The notes below the pieces were generated by a model that saw nothing but the letters and a program-made list of their open reading frames with translations, was not told the origin of the DNA and ran no database searches. A DNA stretch of 35,482 nt from Thermoplasmata archaeon. Its GTDB lineage: Archaea; Thermoplasmatota; Thermoplasmata; Thermoplasmatales; Thermoplasmataceae. Shown in pieces: positions 1 through 6,466 of this stretch. Each line of letters begins with the position of its first letter. The stretch's first letter is position 1. The DNA lies in NCBI GenBank assembly GCA_021794355.1, contig JAJYRA010000054.1, forward strand, positions 1-35,482, given 5' to 3'. A program made the position numbers and the translations under genes.

Positions 1-483
1 TCTGTATCGATTTACTCACATCAATGTACATAGTGCTTACAAATAATAATATATAAAAAATAAAAGCCTTTCTATCAAACAAATACTTAGTGGGGAAATA
101 AAGAAGTGAATTATTCATATTTCCGTTGAAACACTGGTTCAGATCAGAAAAGTGAGCTGGAACTTCCGATGGAAGCTACAGAACCAACAGATGTCATACA
201 ATCAACTGACAAACATAGTGAAGTGGCTTAAATTCATTGTGTTTTAAGGTCGTTTTGCAAGAGTATTGTACATAAAGTATGCAAATGGTGTGATTCTAGT
301 GGAAAAGAAGAGAACCAACCAGGTGGTGGAATATCTCAGGAAGAACGAGGAGAATGTCTATCGGTGGGATGTAGAGCTGACAATGGAAGAGGAGGAGAAT
401 CTAAAACAGTAGAGATATAGCAGAAGAAGCTAAATTCGGTTTATATATTTGTTCAGCACAGCACATTTCATCTGGTTGATTTC
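1..483 (+). other. Decayed transposase upstream region, no intact gene
   Basis: No intact reading frame is visible here. Short plus-strand stretches, for example about 301-411, encode charged peptide fragments (VEKKRTNQVVEYLRKNEEN and similar) that end in stops. They fit the middle of the IS1634/IS4-type transposase whose C-terminal part follows at 484. I read the stretch as the decayed upstream portion of that element. No terminal inverted repeat was found, so the left limit of the element is unknown. Confidence 0.4.
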
Positions 484-912
484 ATGTTCGGAAAGAATGT
501 TCTCTTCACGAATAGGCTTGACATGGAAACATCATCCATCATTGAGCATTACAAGGATCGGTGGATCATAGAGGATGGATTCAGGAAGATGAACTATGAC
601 GATAACATATCTGTAACGCCCATGTTCACATGGACAGACCAGCAGATATCCCTGCACATGTTTGTATGTGTCATTGCATTGCTCGCACTGCGTATCCTGA
701 GACAGAAATTAAAGGAATCCGGGATGGAGATGAGTGGAGAAAGGGCGTTGGAGATCCTCAGGAATGTACAGGCAGTCGGATCATTATATGAAAAAAGGAA
801 GATGGAATGGAATCTCAGCGAGATGGATCAGGATGCGGAACAGTTGATGGACATACTCAAACTGAAACCGTTCTTCGATAAAATGGTAGGTAATACAAAA
901 AAATTGAAATAA
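484..912 (+). pseudogene. C-terminal fragment of an IS1634/IS4-like transposase
   Basis: The 142-residue frame carries the C-terminal signature of IS4-superfamily DDE transposases. It reads TNRLDMETSSIIEHYKDRWIIEDGFRKM, here at about residues 9-36, the Y-x-x-R-W-x-I-E block holding the catalytic glutamate. A hydrophobic stretch with WTDQQISLHMFVCVIALLAL follows at about residues 50-69, which resembles the IS1634 branch. The N-terminal half with the two catalytic aspartates is missing, and upstream DNA has stops in every frame. The initial ATG is internal to the ancestral gene. It is therefore a truncated, presumably inactive transposase; the family assignment rests on motif memory. Confidence 0.75.
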
Positions 913-919
913 AATCTCA

Positions 920-1309
920 TGGAAAATGCGCAAATGACTGATCATGTGAAATCCCGCATTCTAAACCGTTGTAAACTTGAGTTATATCAATTGAAGGTGA
1001 ATAGATTAGACAGAGCCGATTATTCCACGTCCAGTTTGAATTGTTTTTCCATTATTACTTACAGCTCCCTTACTTGCGGTTTCCGTGTAGACAGTCCAAC
1101 TCACCTTCTCGTGAGAAGGCTCTGCCAAGAGCAAGTAATACCCCCGCCTCGCTACGCACAAGTGCGAAGCACAGGACACTCTACGGCACGCCAACCTCCT
1201 GAACAGGGGAGGGGGTTCGCGGGAAAGCTCTTAAAATTTCAATTGGTAATAATACGGGCTTTCCATTGCGATAACCTTTCTTAAAAAGAAAGTTTAATCA
1301 AAGAAAAAA
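920..1309. other. Intergenic stretch with GC-rich, hairpin-rich core
   Basis: The core at about 1080-1235 is much more GC-rich than its surroundings and has several self-complementary segments: CCTTCTC/GAGAAGG at about 1104-1119, GCAC/GTGC at about 1156-1165, and CCTCC/GGAGG at about 1195-1212. Both strands have open frames (121 codons plus, 62 minus), but neither has recognisable domains or convincing composition. Structured GC-rich DNA beside transposase relics fits an IS200/IS605-type right end (an omega-RNA-like segment) or another small structured RNA. It could also be neither. Confidence 0.35.
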
Positions 1310-1702
1310 TTAACTACCATGAGAAGGAGAAATTAAGGGTGTAAACTTAAGCACAGCTGAAACTACTATAATCAGGAATACTTGAAGTATCGCAACTACA
1401 ACTATATTTGTGAAACCTCTCAGATAAAGATACACTTCTATCTCCGATAACATTGCAAAGAATACGGTAAATAGTGAAATAATATTAACAAACCTCGAAA
1501 ACCCATACCCTCTTTTTTTGCCCCCAAAGAAACCAAGACTGTAAATGAAACCAAGAACAAAAACAGCTATCAAAACAAGAAATAGGACCATGTCTTGCAG
1601 ATTCACATATCTAAAGGAAATAAGAAACTGAGATAGTATTGCAATGACTCCAAGAGCCTGTATAATAGTGTAAAATTTAGTAAAACTGATAACGTTCTTC
1701 AA
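1310..1702 (-). CDS. Small four-helix membrane protein, candidate immunity protein
   Basis: This 130-residue protein is mostly hydrophobic. Four probable membrane segments lie at about residues 8-30, 37-60, 70-93 and 97-120, with a basic GGKKRGYGFSR loop after the second. No enzyme motif is visible. The start lies 10 bp after the stop of the secreted Cys-rich precursor at 1713-2645 on the same strand, so the two are almost certainly co-transcribed and possibly translationally coupled. A small polytopic protein encoded directly downstream of a secreted antimicrobial-like peptide is the usual position and shape for a self-immunity factor. That role is inferred from context; I recognise no family. 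Confidence 0.65.
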   Translation of the reverse strand: MKNVISFTKFYTIIQALGVIAILSQFLISFRYVNLQDMVLFLVLIAVFVLGFIYSLGFFGGKKRGYGFSRFVNIISLFTVFFAMLSEIEVYLYLRGFTNIVVVAILQVFLIIVVSAVLKFTPLISPSHGS

Positions 1703-1712
1703 ATATGATCAC

Positions 1713-2645
1713 CTAGCACGCGTAATTTATCGCAATAACTTCAACAATTGGTAAAGCATTAACTGTTATGAAGAATAGAGCACAAGGTATGCCAAAACCA
1801 ACCCCTGTAAAGCACGCAGATGCTTCTGAAACTAATACTGCACCTGCAATACCCAAAGATACCAGCTCTGCTATGCAAGCGGCGAGATTCCCATCGATAA
1901 GGTATACTCCTGTTATATCAATCTTTTGCTTAAGAATATGAACAGGGGTAAGTTTGATAAAAGATGTCAAAGATTGTGCTGTAAGCAAGTAGTAGATACC
2001 AAGAGTTGTCATTGTTTTATTTCCGGATTCCATATATTTTGTAGCCAATGAGTATATTCCGGATTGTATACTCAAAATCTGACCTTTTAGGTTAGAACTG
2101 AAGTTAGTTACTAGCAGATCTCCTAGATGTAAATCTTTACCAAGATTGGGCTGAAAAGCAATTGCCATCATTGATAAACTTTCATTTCCATATTGTGAAC
2201 CACGGTTAATTAGCACGTCTGTCATTTTTAATCCAAAAAGTGAGGTATTTGTAGTATATGTCAAAGTTTTCATGGTATAATTTCCTATTTTTCCGTAACT
2301 ATATGCCAATTTTACTCCAGACTTATGGTATTCCTTAACTCCAAAAATTTGAATTACTGGTTTAGATACAGAGACTTGATTTACGCCGTTACTACCGCTG
2401 CCTTCTATATTGGGATTACTGAGATAGCCACCCTTAGAAACTATATATTCACCGATGAAATTTGTTTGTCCAACTTTTACATCCATGAATCCATTTCCGG
2501 TAGCAATTGAATCACTTAAAACATTATGCTCGGAAGAATTGGTAGAACTCACGCCAATGTACATTCCGCTCGAATACACACTAAAAGCAAATATCGCTAT
2601 TCCAACAACCAAAAAGAGTGTCATAACTTTTATTCTTCCTTTCAC
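1713..2645 (-). CDS. Secreted precursor with halocin C8-like Cys-rich hydrophobic C-terminus
   Basis: The 310-residue protein begins with a GTG start (an ATG seven codons in is an alternative). A signal or anchor helix lies at about residues 8-27, followed by a long polar region rich in Ser, Asn and Gly. All four cysteines sit in the last 54 residues (C257, C278, C288, C310), inside a Gly/Ala/Val-rich hydrophobic segment, and the last residue is Cys. IDITG precedes this segment at 242-246. As I recall them, mature halocin C8 starts DIDITG, is hydrophobic and Cys-rich, and ends in Cys, although it has ten cysteines. The architecture also resembles SdpC-type precursors, which release a hydrophobic disulfide peptide. 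A membrane protein gene follows 10 bp downstream. Antimicrobial function is inference; an ordinary surface protein is the alternative. Confidence 0.6.
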   Translation of the reverse strand: MKGRIKVMTLFLVVGIAIFAFSVYSSGMYIGVSSTNSSEHNVLSDSIATGNGFMDVKVGQTNFIGEYIVSKGGYLSNPNIEGSGSNGVNQVSVSKPVIQIFGVKEYHKSGVKLAYSYGKIGNYTMKTLTYTTNTSLFGLKMTDVLINRGSQYGNESLSMMAIAFQPNLGKDLHLGDLLVTNFSSNLKGQILSIQSGIYSLATKYMESGNKTMTTLGIYYLLTAQSLTSFIKLTPVHILKQKIDITGVYLIDGNLAACIAELVSLGIAGAVLVSEASACFTGVGFGIPCALFFITVNALPIVEVIAINYAC

Positions 2646-2663
2646 ACTATTACGATCATATGA

Positions 2664-2676
2664 AATTACTTAAAGT
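2664..2676 (-). promoter_or_regulatory. Probable TATA region for the halocin-like gene
   Basis: Reading the minus strand, an AT-rich ACTTTAAGTAATT element lies about 20-30 bp before the GTG at 2645. This is the position expected for a TATA box of a leaderless archaeal transcript. The insertion sequence end at 2690 is only about 14 bp further upstream, so the upstream promoter element may be formed by or altered by IS DNA. Confidence 0.35.
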
Positions 2677-2689
2677 TTAGCCCCTTTAG

Positions 2690-2720
2690 GAGTGTGGGAG
2701 AGATTCTTGGATACCGAGTG
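2690..2720 (+). repeat. Left terminal inverted repeat of the DUF2080 IS
   Basis: A 31-bp sequence matching the reverse complement of 3988-4018 with one mismatch (ACC versus ATC before GAGTG). It marks the outer boundary of the IS on the side facing the halocin-like gene. Confidence 0.9.
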
Positions 2721-2761
2721 ATCCCTTATATACTTCTTTGAAAAATTTTTATTAGATATGA

Positions 2762-2776
2762 GTTAAGTCTCTTAAC
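2762..2776. repeat. Subterminal palindrome inside the IS
   Basis: GTTAAG-TCT-CTTAAC is a perfect 6-bp inverted repeat with a 3-nt spacer, 40 bp inside the left TIR. It could be a transposase or regulator binding site, or a short hairpin that blocks read-through transcription. Its role is not known. Confidence 0.4.
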
Positions 2777-2815
2777 CTTCTATTTTATGTTTATTTGTCG
2801 GCTTTTACATGCAAA

Positions 2816-2848
2816 ACTTTATAATATAGATTGCAATATTATTGCAAT
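2816..2848 (+). promoter_or_regulatory. TATA box plus two ATTGCAAT operator-like palindromes
   Basis: CTTTATAATATAG (2816-2828) is a good TATA element about 25 bp before the ATG at 2849. Immediately downstream the self-complementary octamer ATTGCAAT occurs twice, at 2830-2837 and 2841-2848. The copies are 11 bp apart, about one helical turn, and the second abuts the start codon. Placement across the expected transcription start suggests a repressor site controlling transposition, possibly bound by the DUF2080 protein itself. That last step is inference. Confidence 0.5.
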
Positions 2849-3028
2849 ATGAAAAAGAAGACTGCCGAAAAACCGATGAATATCAAGATGGAGGGATACG
2901 AGGTTATAGAGAAGGTTGCAACACAGCATGCCACTTCAGCCAAGGTACTTGTGCCAAAGCACTGGATAGGGAAGAAGGTAAGGGCTGTGAGGATTGATCC
3001 AGAAAGTGAAGAGAAGAAAGAAGACTGA
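2849..3028 (+). CDS. DUF2080-type transposon-associated small protein
   Basis: The protein has 59 residues from the ATG at 2849; a TTG six codons earlier is less likely because it falls inside the operator-like repeats. The sequence is strongly basic and contains the hallmark block ATSAKVLVPKHWIGKKVRAVRI (described here by its core VLVPKHWIGKKV, about residues 32-43). That block is typical of the short archaeal proteins annotated as DUF2080 or transposon-encoded. The fold looks like a small beta-rich, SpoVT/AbrB-like DNA binder, which is inference. The stop overlaps the transposase ATG by one base (TGATG), so the two are translationally coupled. Confidence 0.8.
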   Translation: MKKKTAEKPMNIKMEGYEVIEKVATQHATSAKVLVPKHWIGKKVRAVRIDPESEEKKED

Positions 3029-3792
3029 TGGATTATCAGATAACTTACAGGCCTCCGGGAAGAGACCTTAACCTTGGGAAGTCTTCCGGAATTCGCTGGA
3101 ACCTCAATGTGCCAAATCAGGAGATGCAGGATCGTTCAGAATACATTTTCCGCATGGATCCAATGCTGGACTACGACAGCATTGCCTCAATTATCATGGA
3201 GAAGTACGACAATTTCAGCTGCAGGTTCTGCTATTCTCCCCTTGTCATGGACGGGAAGAATGGATCCGGTACAAAGGAATTCCTCTGCACGAAATGCAAG
3301 AGGAAGATGTCGTTATACAACACATTCGAACTTGTCACATTCAGGTACAGGAAAGAATTAACGGCATTCCTCTCCTATATACACAGTAACTCTTCGGAAG
3401 GATCAGCATCCCTTTACGGCCTTGGAATGGATCTTTTCAACGAGATGAGGATGTCCCTGCCCGAGATACATTATTCAAGGAACGGTGAGCCGGATAGCAT
3501 CGAATATGACGGTACCACATATGGAATCGTAACCATAGACATGATGTACAAGGGCCACAAAGGATTGATGCTTGGCGTTTCCGGCGGCCTGAAATTCGGG
3601 AACCTCGGCAATGAGGATTCCGGTGAGGGAATGGATGAATTCTTCAACACACTGGAGGAACAGATCCACGCCGATAAGATCATCTTCCTCATGGATATGA
3701 AGATGAGCGTTGCTCACAAAATACTTGAAAAGTGGAATGACAAAGCCATAATAATACTGCAGAGCCATCGCACATGGGGCGATGGGCAGTAA
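3028..3792 (+). CDS. Zinc-ribbon DDE-type transposase, probably frame-disrupted at its 3' end
   Basis: The frame has 254 residues. A CxxC...CxxC zinc ribbon lies at about residues 65-93 (CRFC ... CTKC), a common N-terminal DNA-binding module in archaeal transposases. The beta-rich region VTIDMMYKGHKGLMLGVSGG (about residues 169-188), containing an Asp, looks like the start of an RNase H-like catalytic fold. The reading frame ends at WGDGQ. A well-conserved-looking basic tail continues about 65 bp later in another frame (3858-3983), so the gene has probably lost frame and the element may no longer move by itself. I cannot place the family securely. Confidence 0.7.
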   Translation: MDYQITYRPPGRDLNLGKSSGIRWNLNVPNQEMQDRSEYIFRMDPMLDYDSIASIIMEKYDNFSCRFCYSPLVMDGKNGSGTKEFLCTKCKRKMSLYNTFELVTFRYRKELTAFLSYIHSNSSEGSASLYGLGMDLFNEMRMSLPEIHYSRNGEPDSIEYDGTTYGIVTIDMMYKGHKGLMLGVSGGLKFGNLGNEDSGEGMDEFFNTLEEQIHADKIIFLMDMKMSVAHKILEKWNDKAIIILQSHRTWGDGQ

Positions 3793-3857
3793 GGAATCAC
3801 AGAACAAAGCTGATTATTGGAAAGAGATAAAAGATTAATTACCACGATAGATCAACA

Positions 3858-3983
3858 GTGAAAACTGAAAGAACCATCAAAATAATGGAAAGAAAGAGAA
3901 AATACATCATCGCGCACTGCCATCTCAGGAATGCAGTGAGGACAGTCAAGAGGAGCAGGATTAAGAGTATTAAATCTGTCTAA
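3858..3983 (+). pseudogene. Out-of-frame C-terminal tail of the zinc-ribbon transposase
   Basis: A 41-codon open stretch beginning GTG encodes a very basic peptide containing MERKRKYIIAHCHLRNAV. This looks like the C-terminal helix region of a transposase (E-R-x-R-R-Y-I-I-A-H-C). It lies inside the same pair of TIRs as the 3028-3792 frame but in a different reading frame. I read it as the true C-terminus separated by one or more frameshifts. Confidence 0.55.
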
Positions 3984-3987
3984 TTAT

Positions 3988-4018
3988 CACTCGATATCCA
4001 AGAATCTCTCCCACACTC
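3988..4018 (-). repeat. Right terminal inverted repeat of the DUF2080 IS
   Basis: Reverse complement of 2690-2720 with one mismatch in 31 bp. It closes the element just after the transposase tail. Confidence 0.9.
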
Positions 4019-4061
4019 GAGAGCATTGTAAGGTTTAAGAATAAGACCAGGATCATTACTT

Positions 4062-4169
4062 ATGCCTAAGTATACCCAGAAAAGAAATCCTTAAGCTGGT
4101 GCAGTTGGCTTCATAGGGCTCGCCCTCTCCATCGCACTTCTGGTCCACGGGCTTTCTCTTATATTATAG
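4062..4169 (+). pseudogene. Remnant of a small membrane protein gene
   Basis: An ATG at 4062 starts MPKYTQKRNP, then a stop. The same frame continues with the hydrophobic AGAVGFIGLALSIALLVHGL and stops at 4167. This looks like a decayed short protein with one transmembrane helix, broken by a nonsense codon. The remainder of 4019-4421 shows no coding signal. The evidence is weak because it is short. Confidence 0.3.
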
Positions 4170-4386
4170 TTTTACAATCACAGAACTTTTTCCTTCCAGG
4201 AGAAGTGAAATCTCATCCTCGAGAACTGTGAAACCAGATTAAGATTTTCATTTTAACACTGTAAAGTAAAGGATTTCCTGATGGCTTGGTAAGTGAAGAT
4301 TATAACGCGGGAATATAACCGAATATTTATGCCAGAAACCGTGGCGAAAGTCTTATGAGCCACAAATTGAAATGGACCTATCAAGA

Positions 4387-4400
4387 AAAAACCTTATACA
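4387..4400 (+). promoter_or_regulatory. Probable TATA box for hicB
   Basis: AAAACCTTATACAC lies about 25-30 bp upstream of the hicB ATG at 4422, the spacing expected for a leaderless archaeal transcript. No Shine-Dalgarno is visible before the ATG. Confidence 0.45.
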
Positions 4401-4421
4401 CTTGTTAAACATAGTTTCTCA

Positions 4422-4631
4422 ATGAGATACACTGTTATCCTTGAGAGAGGTGAGGATGGATATATAGTTGCTAATGTGCCTGCCCTCCCGGGATGCATAA
4501 CACAAGGGAAAACTGGGGAAGAGGCCTTGAAAAACGTCAAAGAAGCCATAGAACTATACATTGACGTTTTAAGAGAAGACAACGAACCTATCCCACAAGA
4601 TGTTGGCACAGAAGTGGAAATCGATGCCTGA
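4422..4631 (+). CDS. hicB: HicB-family antitoxin
   Basis: The 69 residues cover the complete HicB partial RNase H-like fold. They read Y-T-V-I-L-E-x-x-E-D-G-Y-I-V-A-N-V-P-A-L-P-G-C at residues 3-25, followed by TQGKTGEEALKNVKEAIELY at about residues 27-46. This is the standard HicB pattern. There is no C-terminal DNA-binding domain, which is normal for the short class. HicB neutralises the HicA mRNA interferase. The 3' end overlaps the start of the HicA frame at 4624. In this locus the toxin frame is interrupted by a stop, so the antitoxin may be an orphan, perhaps guarding against related toxins. Confidence 0.92.
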   Translation: MRYTVILERGEDGYIVANVPALPGCITQGKTGEEALKNVKEAIELYIDVLREDNEPIPQDVGTEVEIDA

Positions 4632-4848
4632 CTGAAAGGCGCTCCCAGTTGTTTCAGGAAACGATATTGTCAAGTTATTATGTAAGAACGGTTTTATCGT
4701 GAGAAGACAAACCGGAAGCCATATTATCATTAAACGTGAGAGAAGACAGGTAGTTATACCAAATCACAATGAGATTGATAGAGGCACCCTCAGATCGATT
4801 ATAAAACAGTCAGGACTTACCGTGGAAGAATTCCTTAAGCCCCTCTAA
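4624..4848 (+). pseudogene. hicA: HicA-family mRNA interferase toxin with a stop at codon 4
   Basis: The frame starting at ATG 4624 (overlapping hicB) reads MPD, then TGA at 4633, then KALPVVSGNDIVKLLCKNGF. It continues through RRQTGSHIII, QVVIPNHNEIDRGTLRSIIKQSGL and TVEEFLKPL to the TAA at 4846. Apart from that one codon it is a full-length HicA double-stranded RNA-binding-fold protein, with the G-S-H catalytic histidine and the VPNHxExxxGTLRSI block. No ATG, GTG or TTG follows the stop before the conserved N-terminal strand, so an internal start cannot rescue it. One CGA-to-TGA change would explain the stop. It is probably a recently inactivated toxin; sequencing error or read-through is the alternative. 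Confidence 0.85.
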
Positions 4849-5394
4849 AATGAGCACAAAAATGCCATTGAGTATATTCCAAAAGAAAACATTGGAATTG
4901 AAAAAAATGGCAGGTAATATAACACTTTAGTGCCATGGAACAAGGACTTAACACACACTTTCTCGTGTCGTGAACAGCTGCTTATGTACCAAAGTGGTCT
5001 GACCACTTAGGGGATCAGTTGTGAAGGTATATACGAATTGTATCAAAAACGAAATCATAACTTGACAAAATGTAAGTTTTGGTAAGTTATAATTTAAACA
5101 AGTATGTCATCAAAATTTATTGCATAAACGGGAACTTTTTTGCCCAGTTTTCGGAAAGCCTCTTTTCAAGAAGATGGAAAGAATGGATGGAGATATAGAG
5201 ACATTGTGCGAGTATTCACAGTTCTTAAATCTAAAGATTTCCTCTTCCTGAGATGGTATCAATTGTACCGTATCTATGTTATACTAAATGAATCTCTTAT
5301 AGGAAAAACACAATCAGAAGCGCCTGTAATCTCAACTGGCGGCAACGATAAGTGGAGGACTTTGATACAGAAAGCCTCATTAATATGCTTGGAA
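4849..5394. other. Intergenic region without a convincing gene
   Basis: A 26-codon frame follows hicA directly (4850-4930) but looks like chance. A perfect hairpin, AAGTGGT-CTG-ACCACTT, lies at 4992-5008. A TTG-initiated 87-codon plus-strand frame (5140-5403) has no recognisable motif or clear translation signal, and I do not call it a gene. The DNA is AT-rich and probably carries decayed accessory sequence. Confidence 0.4.
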
Positions 5395-5595
5395 TCAATC
5401 TAAATGCCGTTCTCTCTGCCTAATCTTTTCATTGATCATAAACGAACCCCCGTTCTGGAATGATCCATTTTTATCCTTATATCTCTTGAAATCACTAGGC
5501 ACGTTCTCTTTTTTGACTGGCATTACTATATGATTTGCACCTATTATTGCTTTTTTAAAATGCAAAACTGGGTAATTCTCAATTCTTCTAGCCAT
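5395..5595 (-). CDS. Short basic hypothetical protein, third gene of an unknown operon
   Basis: Sixty-six residues from the ATG at 5595; a GTG at 5610 would add five. The protein is basic and soluble with no recognised motif; a stretch IIGANHIVMPVKKENVP lies near the middle. Its start overlaps the end of the preceding minus-strand gene by 8 bp, so it is probably translated from the same message. No Shine-Dalgarno of the GGTGA type is visible. It could also be the remnant of a larger protein. It is kept as a gene mainly because of its position. Confidence 0.45.
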   Translation of the reverse strand: MARRIENYPVLHFKKAIIGANHIVMPVKKENVPSDFKRYKDKNGSFQNGGSFMINEKIRQRERHLD

Positions 5596-6019
5596 GGATT
5601 TTCTCAGCACTCCCTTCTTTTATTAATAAATCAAAACACAAAAGAGCAAGATCAATATCAATGCTTTCTAATTCTGCAAACTCCCAAGGATCAATCTCTT
5701 TTCCTATTTTAAGAATATTAAGTACCTTTTCCTTATAACGTTGAATGGTTATATCATCGTAATCTGGGACTTCTAAATAACTAACATCTACTCCGATTAA
5801 GTTATCAACTAATTGTTCTAAGCGGCTTACCTTTGATTCTAATTCCTCTAAGCGATCATTAAATTCATTTTTGATGACTGTGTCAAGCCTTGTTTGAGCC
5901 CACCCGTGACTTATCGTGTCCATTATTTCCTTGATTTTCTCTGATTCACTGATCGCAGGTAAAAAGTGTCTCATTTGAGAAATTTTATTAGGTTCTTCAG
6001 AGTTTACATATCCTTCCAA
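5588..6019 (-). CDS. Hypothetical protein with coiled coil, second gene of an unknown operon
   Basis: The 143-residue protein starts with TTG. The start is supported by GGTGA placed 5 nt before it and by its position just after the upstream gene's stop. Residues about 50-75 form a heptad-like coiled coil (RLEELESKVSRLEQLVDNL). The rest is acidic and helical, ending in a region with WEFAELESIDIDLALLCFDL that could form a small winged-helix or helical bundle. There are no membrane segments and no enzyme motif. The gap to the upstream gene is 5 bp and it overlaps the downstream gene, so the three form one operon. I do not recognise a family. Confidence 0.65.
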   Translation of the reverse strand: MEGYVNSEEPNKISQMRHFLPAISESEKIKEIMDTISHGWAQTRLDTVIKNEFNDRLEELESKVSRLEQLVDNLIGVDVSYLEVPDYDDITIQRYKEKVLNILKIGKEIDPWEFAELESIDIDLALLCFDLLIKEGSAEKIHG

Positions 6020-6024
6020 CTAAA

Positions 6025-6336
6025 TCACCCCACTTGTTGTTCATTCTCTTTTAGTTTTTTCAAAATAGATAGTACTATTCTTAGATCTTTAGGATCATCA
6101 CCCTCCACGCCCAAAATGCTATTCTTAAAATCATCGGACGAACCATGAATAAAGTGCATATGATCCTTCGGTTTTCCATCCTTAGTTTTTGTGTAGAGCA
6201 TTAGGGCCACATATTGAACTTCAGGCAACTCCTTTTCAAGCAAACCTACAAACTCACTATCTAACAGTCTTTTTAAATTATATTCTTGAATTTTAACACC
6301 AACCTCTTCACGTTTTAAATCTTTATGAGAAGACAT
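6025..6336 (-). CDS. Hypothetical protein, first gene of an unknown operon
   Basis: The most likely start is the ATG at 6336 (103 residues), which lies about 25 bp downstream of a TATA-like box; two TTG codons precede it. The protein is small, soluble and charged. It contains a central beta-like segment (VQYVALMLYTKTKDG) followed by HMHFIHGSSDDFKNSILGVEG, and a helical C-terminus ending in KKLKENEQQVG. No known domain is evident. The neighbourhood (toxin-antitoxin remnant on one side, repeats and IS on the other) is accessory, so a defence or mobile-element role is possible but unproven. Confidence 0.65.
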   Translation of the reverse strand: MSSHKDLKREEVGVKIQEYNLKRLLDSEFVGLLEKELPEVQYVALMLYTKTKDGKPKDHMHFIHGSSDDFKNSILGVEGDDPKDLRIVLSILKKLKENEQQVG

Positions 6337-6357
6337 CAACAAGGTATTACACCTAAT

Positions 6358-6370
6358 CTATAAATAATTA
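6358..6370 (-). promoter_or_regulatory. TATA box for the 6336-5395 operon
   Basis: On the minus strand TAATTATTTATAG lies 22-34 bp before the ATG at 6336, a textbook position for a leaderless archaeal promoter. It supports ATG 6336 as the first start codon of the operon. Confidence 0.55.
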
Positions 6371-6466
6371 TTCCTCAACTTGAGAGAGCAAAACAAAGGG
6401 AATTAAAGATAAAATTTCATCAACTGACTTTTTACAGTCTCATTGATCTATTGCTAATGATCTAAT

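Larger units (their letters stand above)
2690..4018 (+). mobile_element. Insertion sequence with 31-bp TIRs, DUF2080 protein and zinc-ribbon transposase
   Basis: The limits are set by near-perfect inverted repeats. The left end (2690-2720) starts GAGTGTGGGAGAGATTCTTG, and the right end (3988-4018) is its reverse complement with one mismatch in 31. The roughly 1.33-kb element encodes a DUF2080-type small protein, a transposase with an N-terminal zinc ribbon, and an out-of-frame C-terminal piece. I see no clear target-site duplication outside the TIRs. The element lies 45 bp upstream of the halocin-like gene's start. The family name is uncertain; DUF2080 proteins are known as transposon-associated in archaea. 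Confidence 0.85.

Noticed and set aside
919-1284. 121-codon plus-strand open frame after the IS1634-like fragment
   Set aside because: Passes through the GC-rich hairpin block, has no domain-like sequence and shares the block with an equally open minus-strand frame; likely chance.
2681-4025. Target-site duplication for the DUF2080 IS
   Set aside because: Bases flanking the two 31-bp ends do not match each other; either the duplication has decayed or this family leaves none.
5140-5403. 87-codon TTG-initiated plus-strand open frame
   Set aside because: No motif, no ribosome-binding site and weak composition; overlaps the end of a minus-strand gene.
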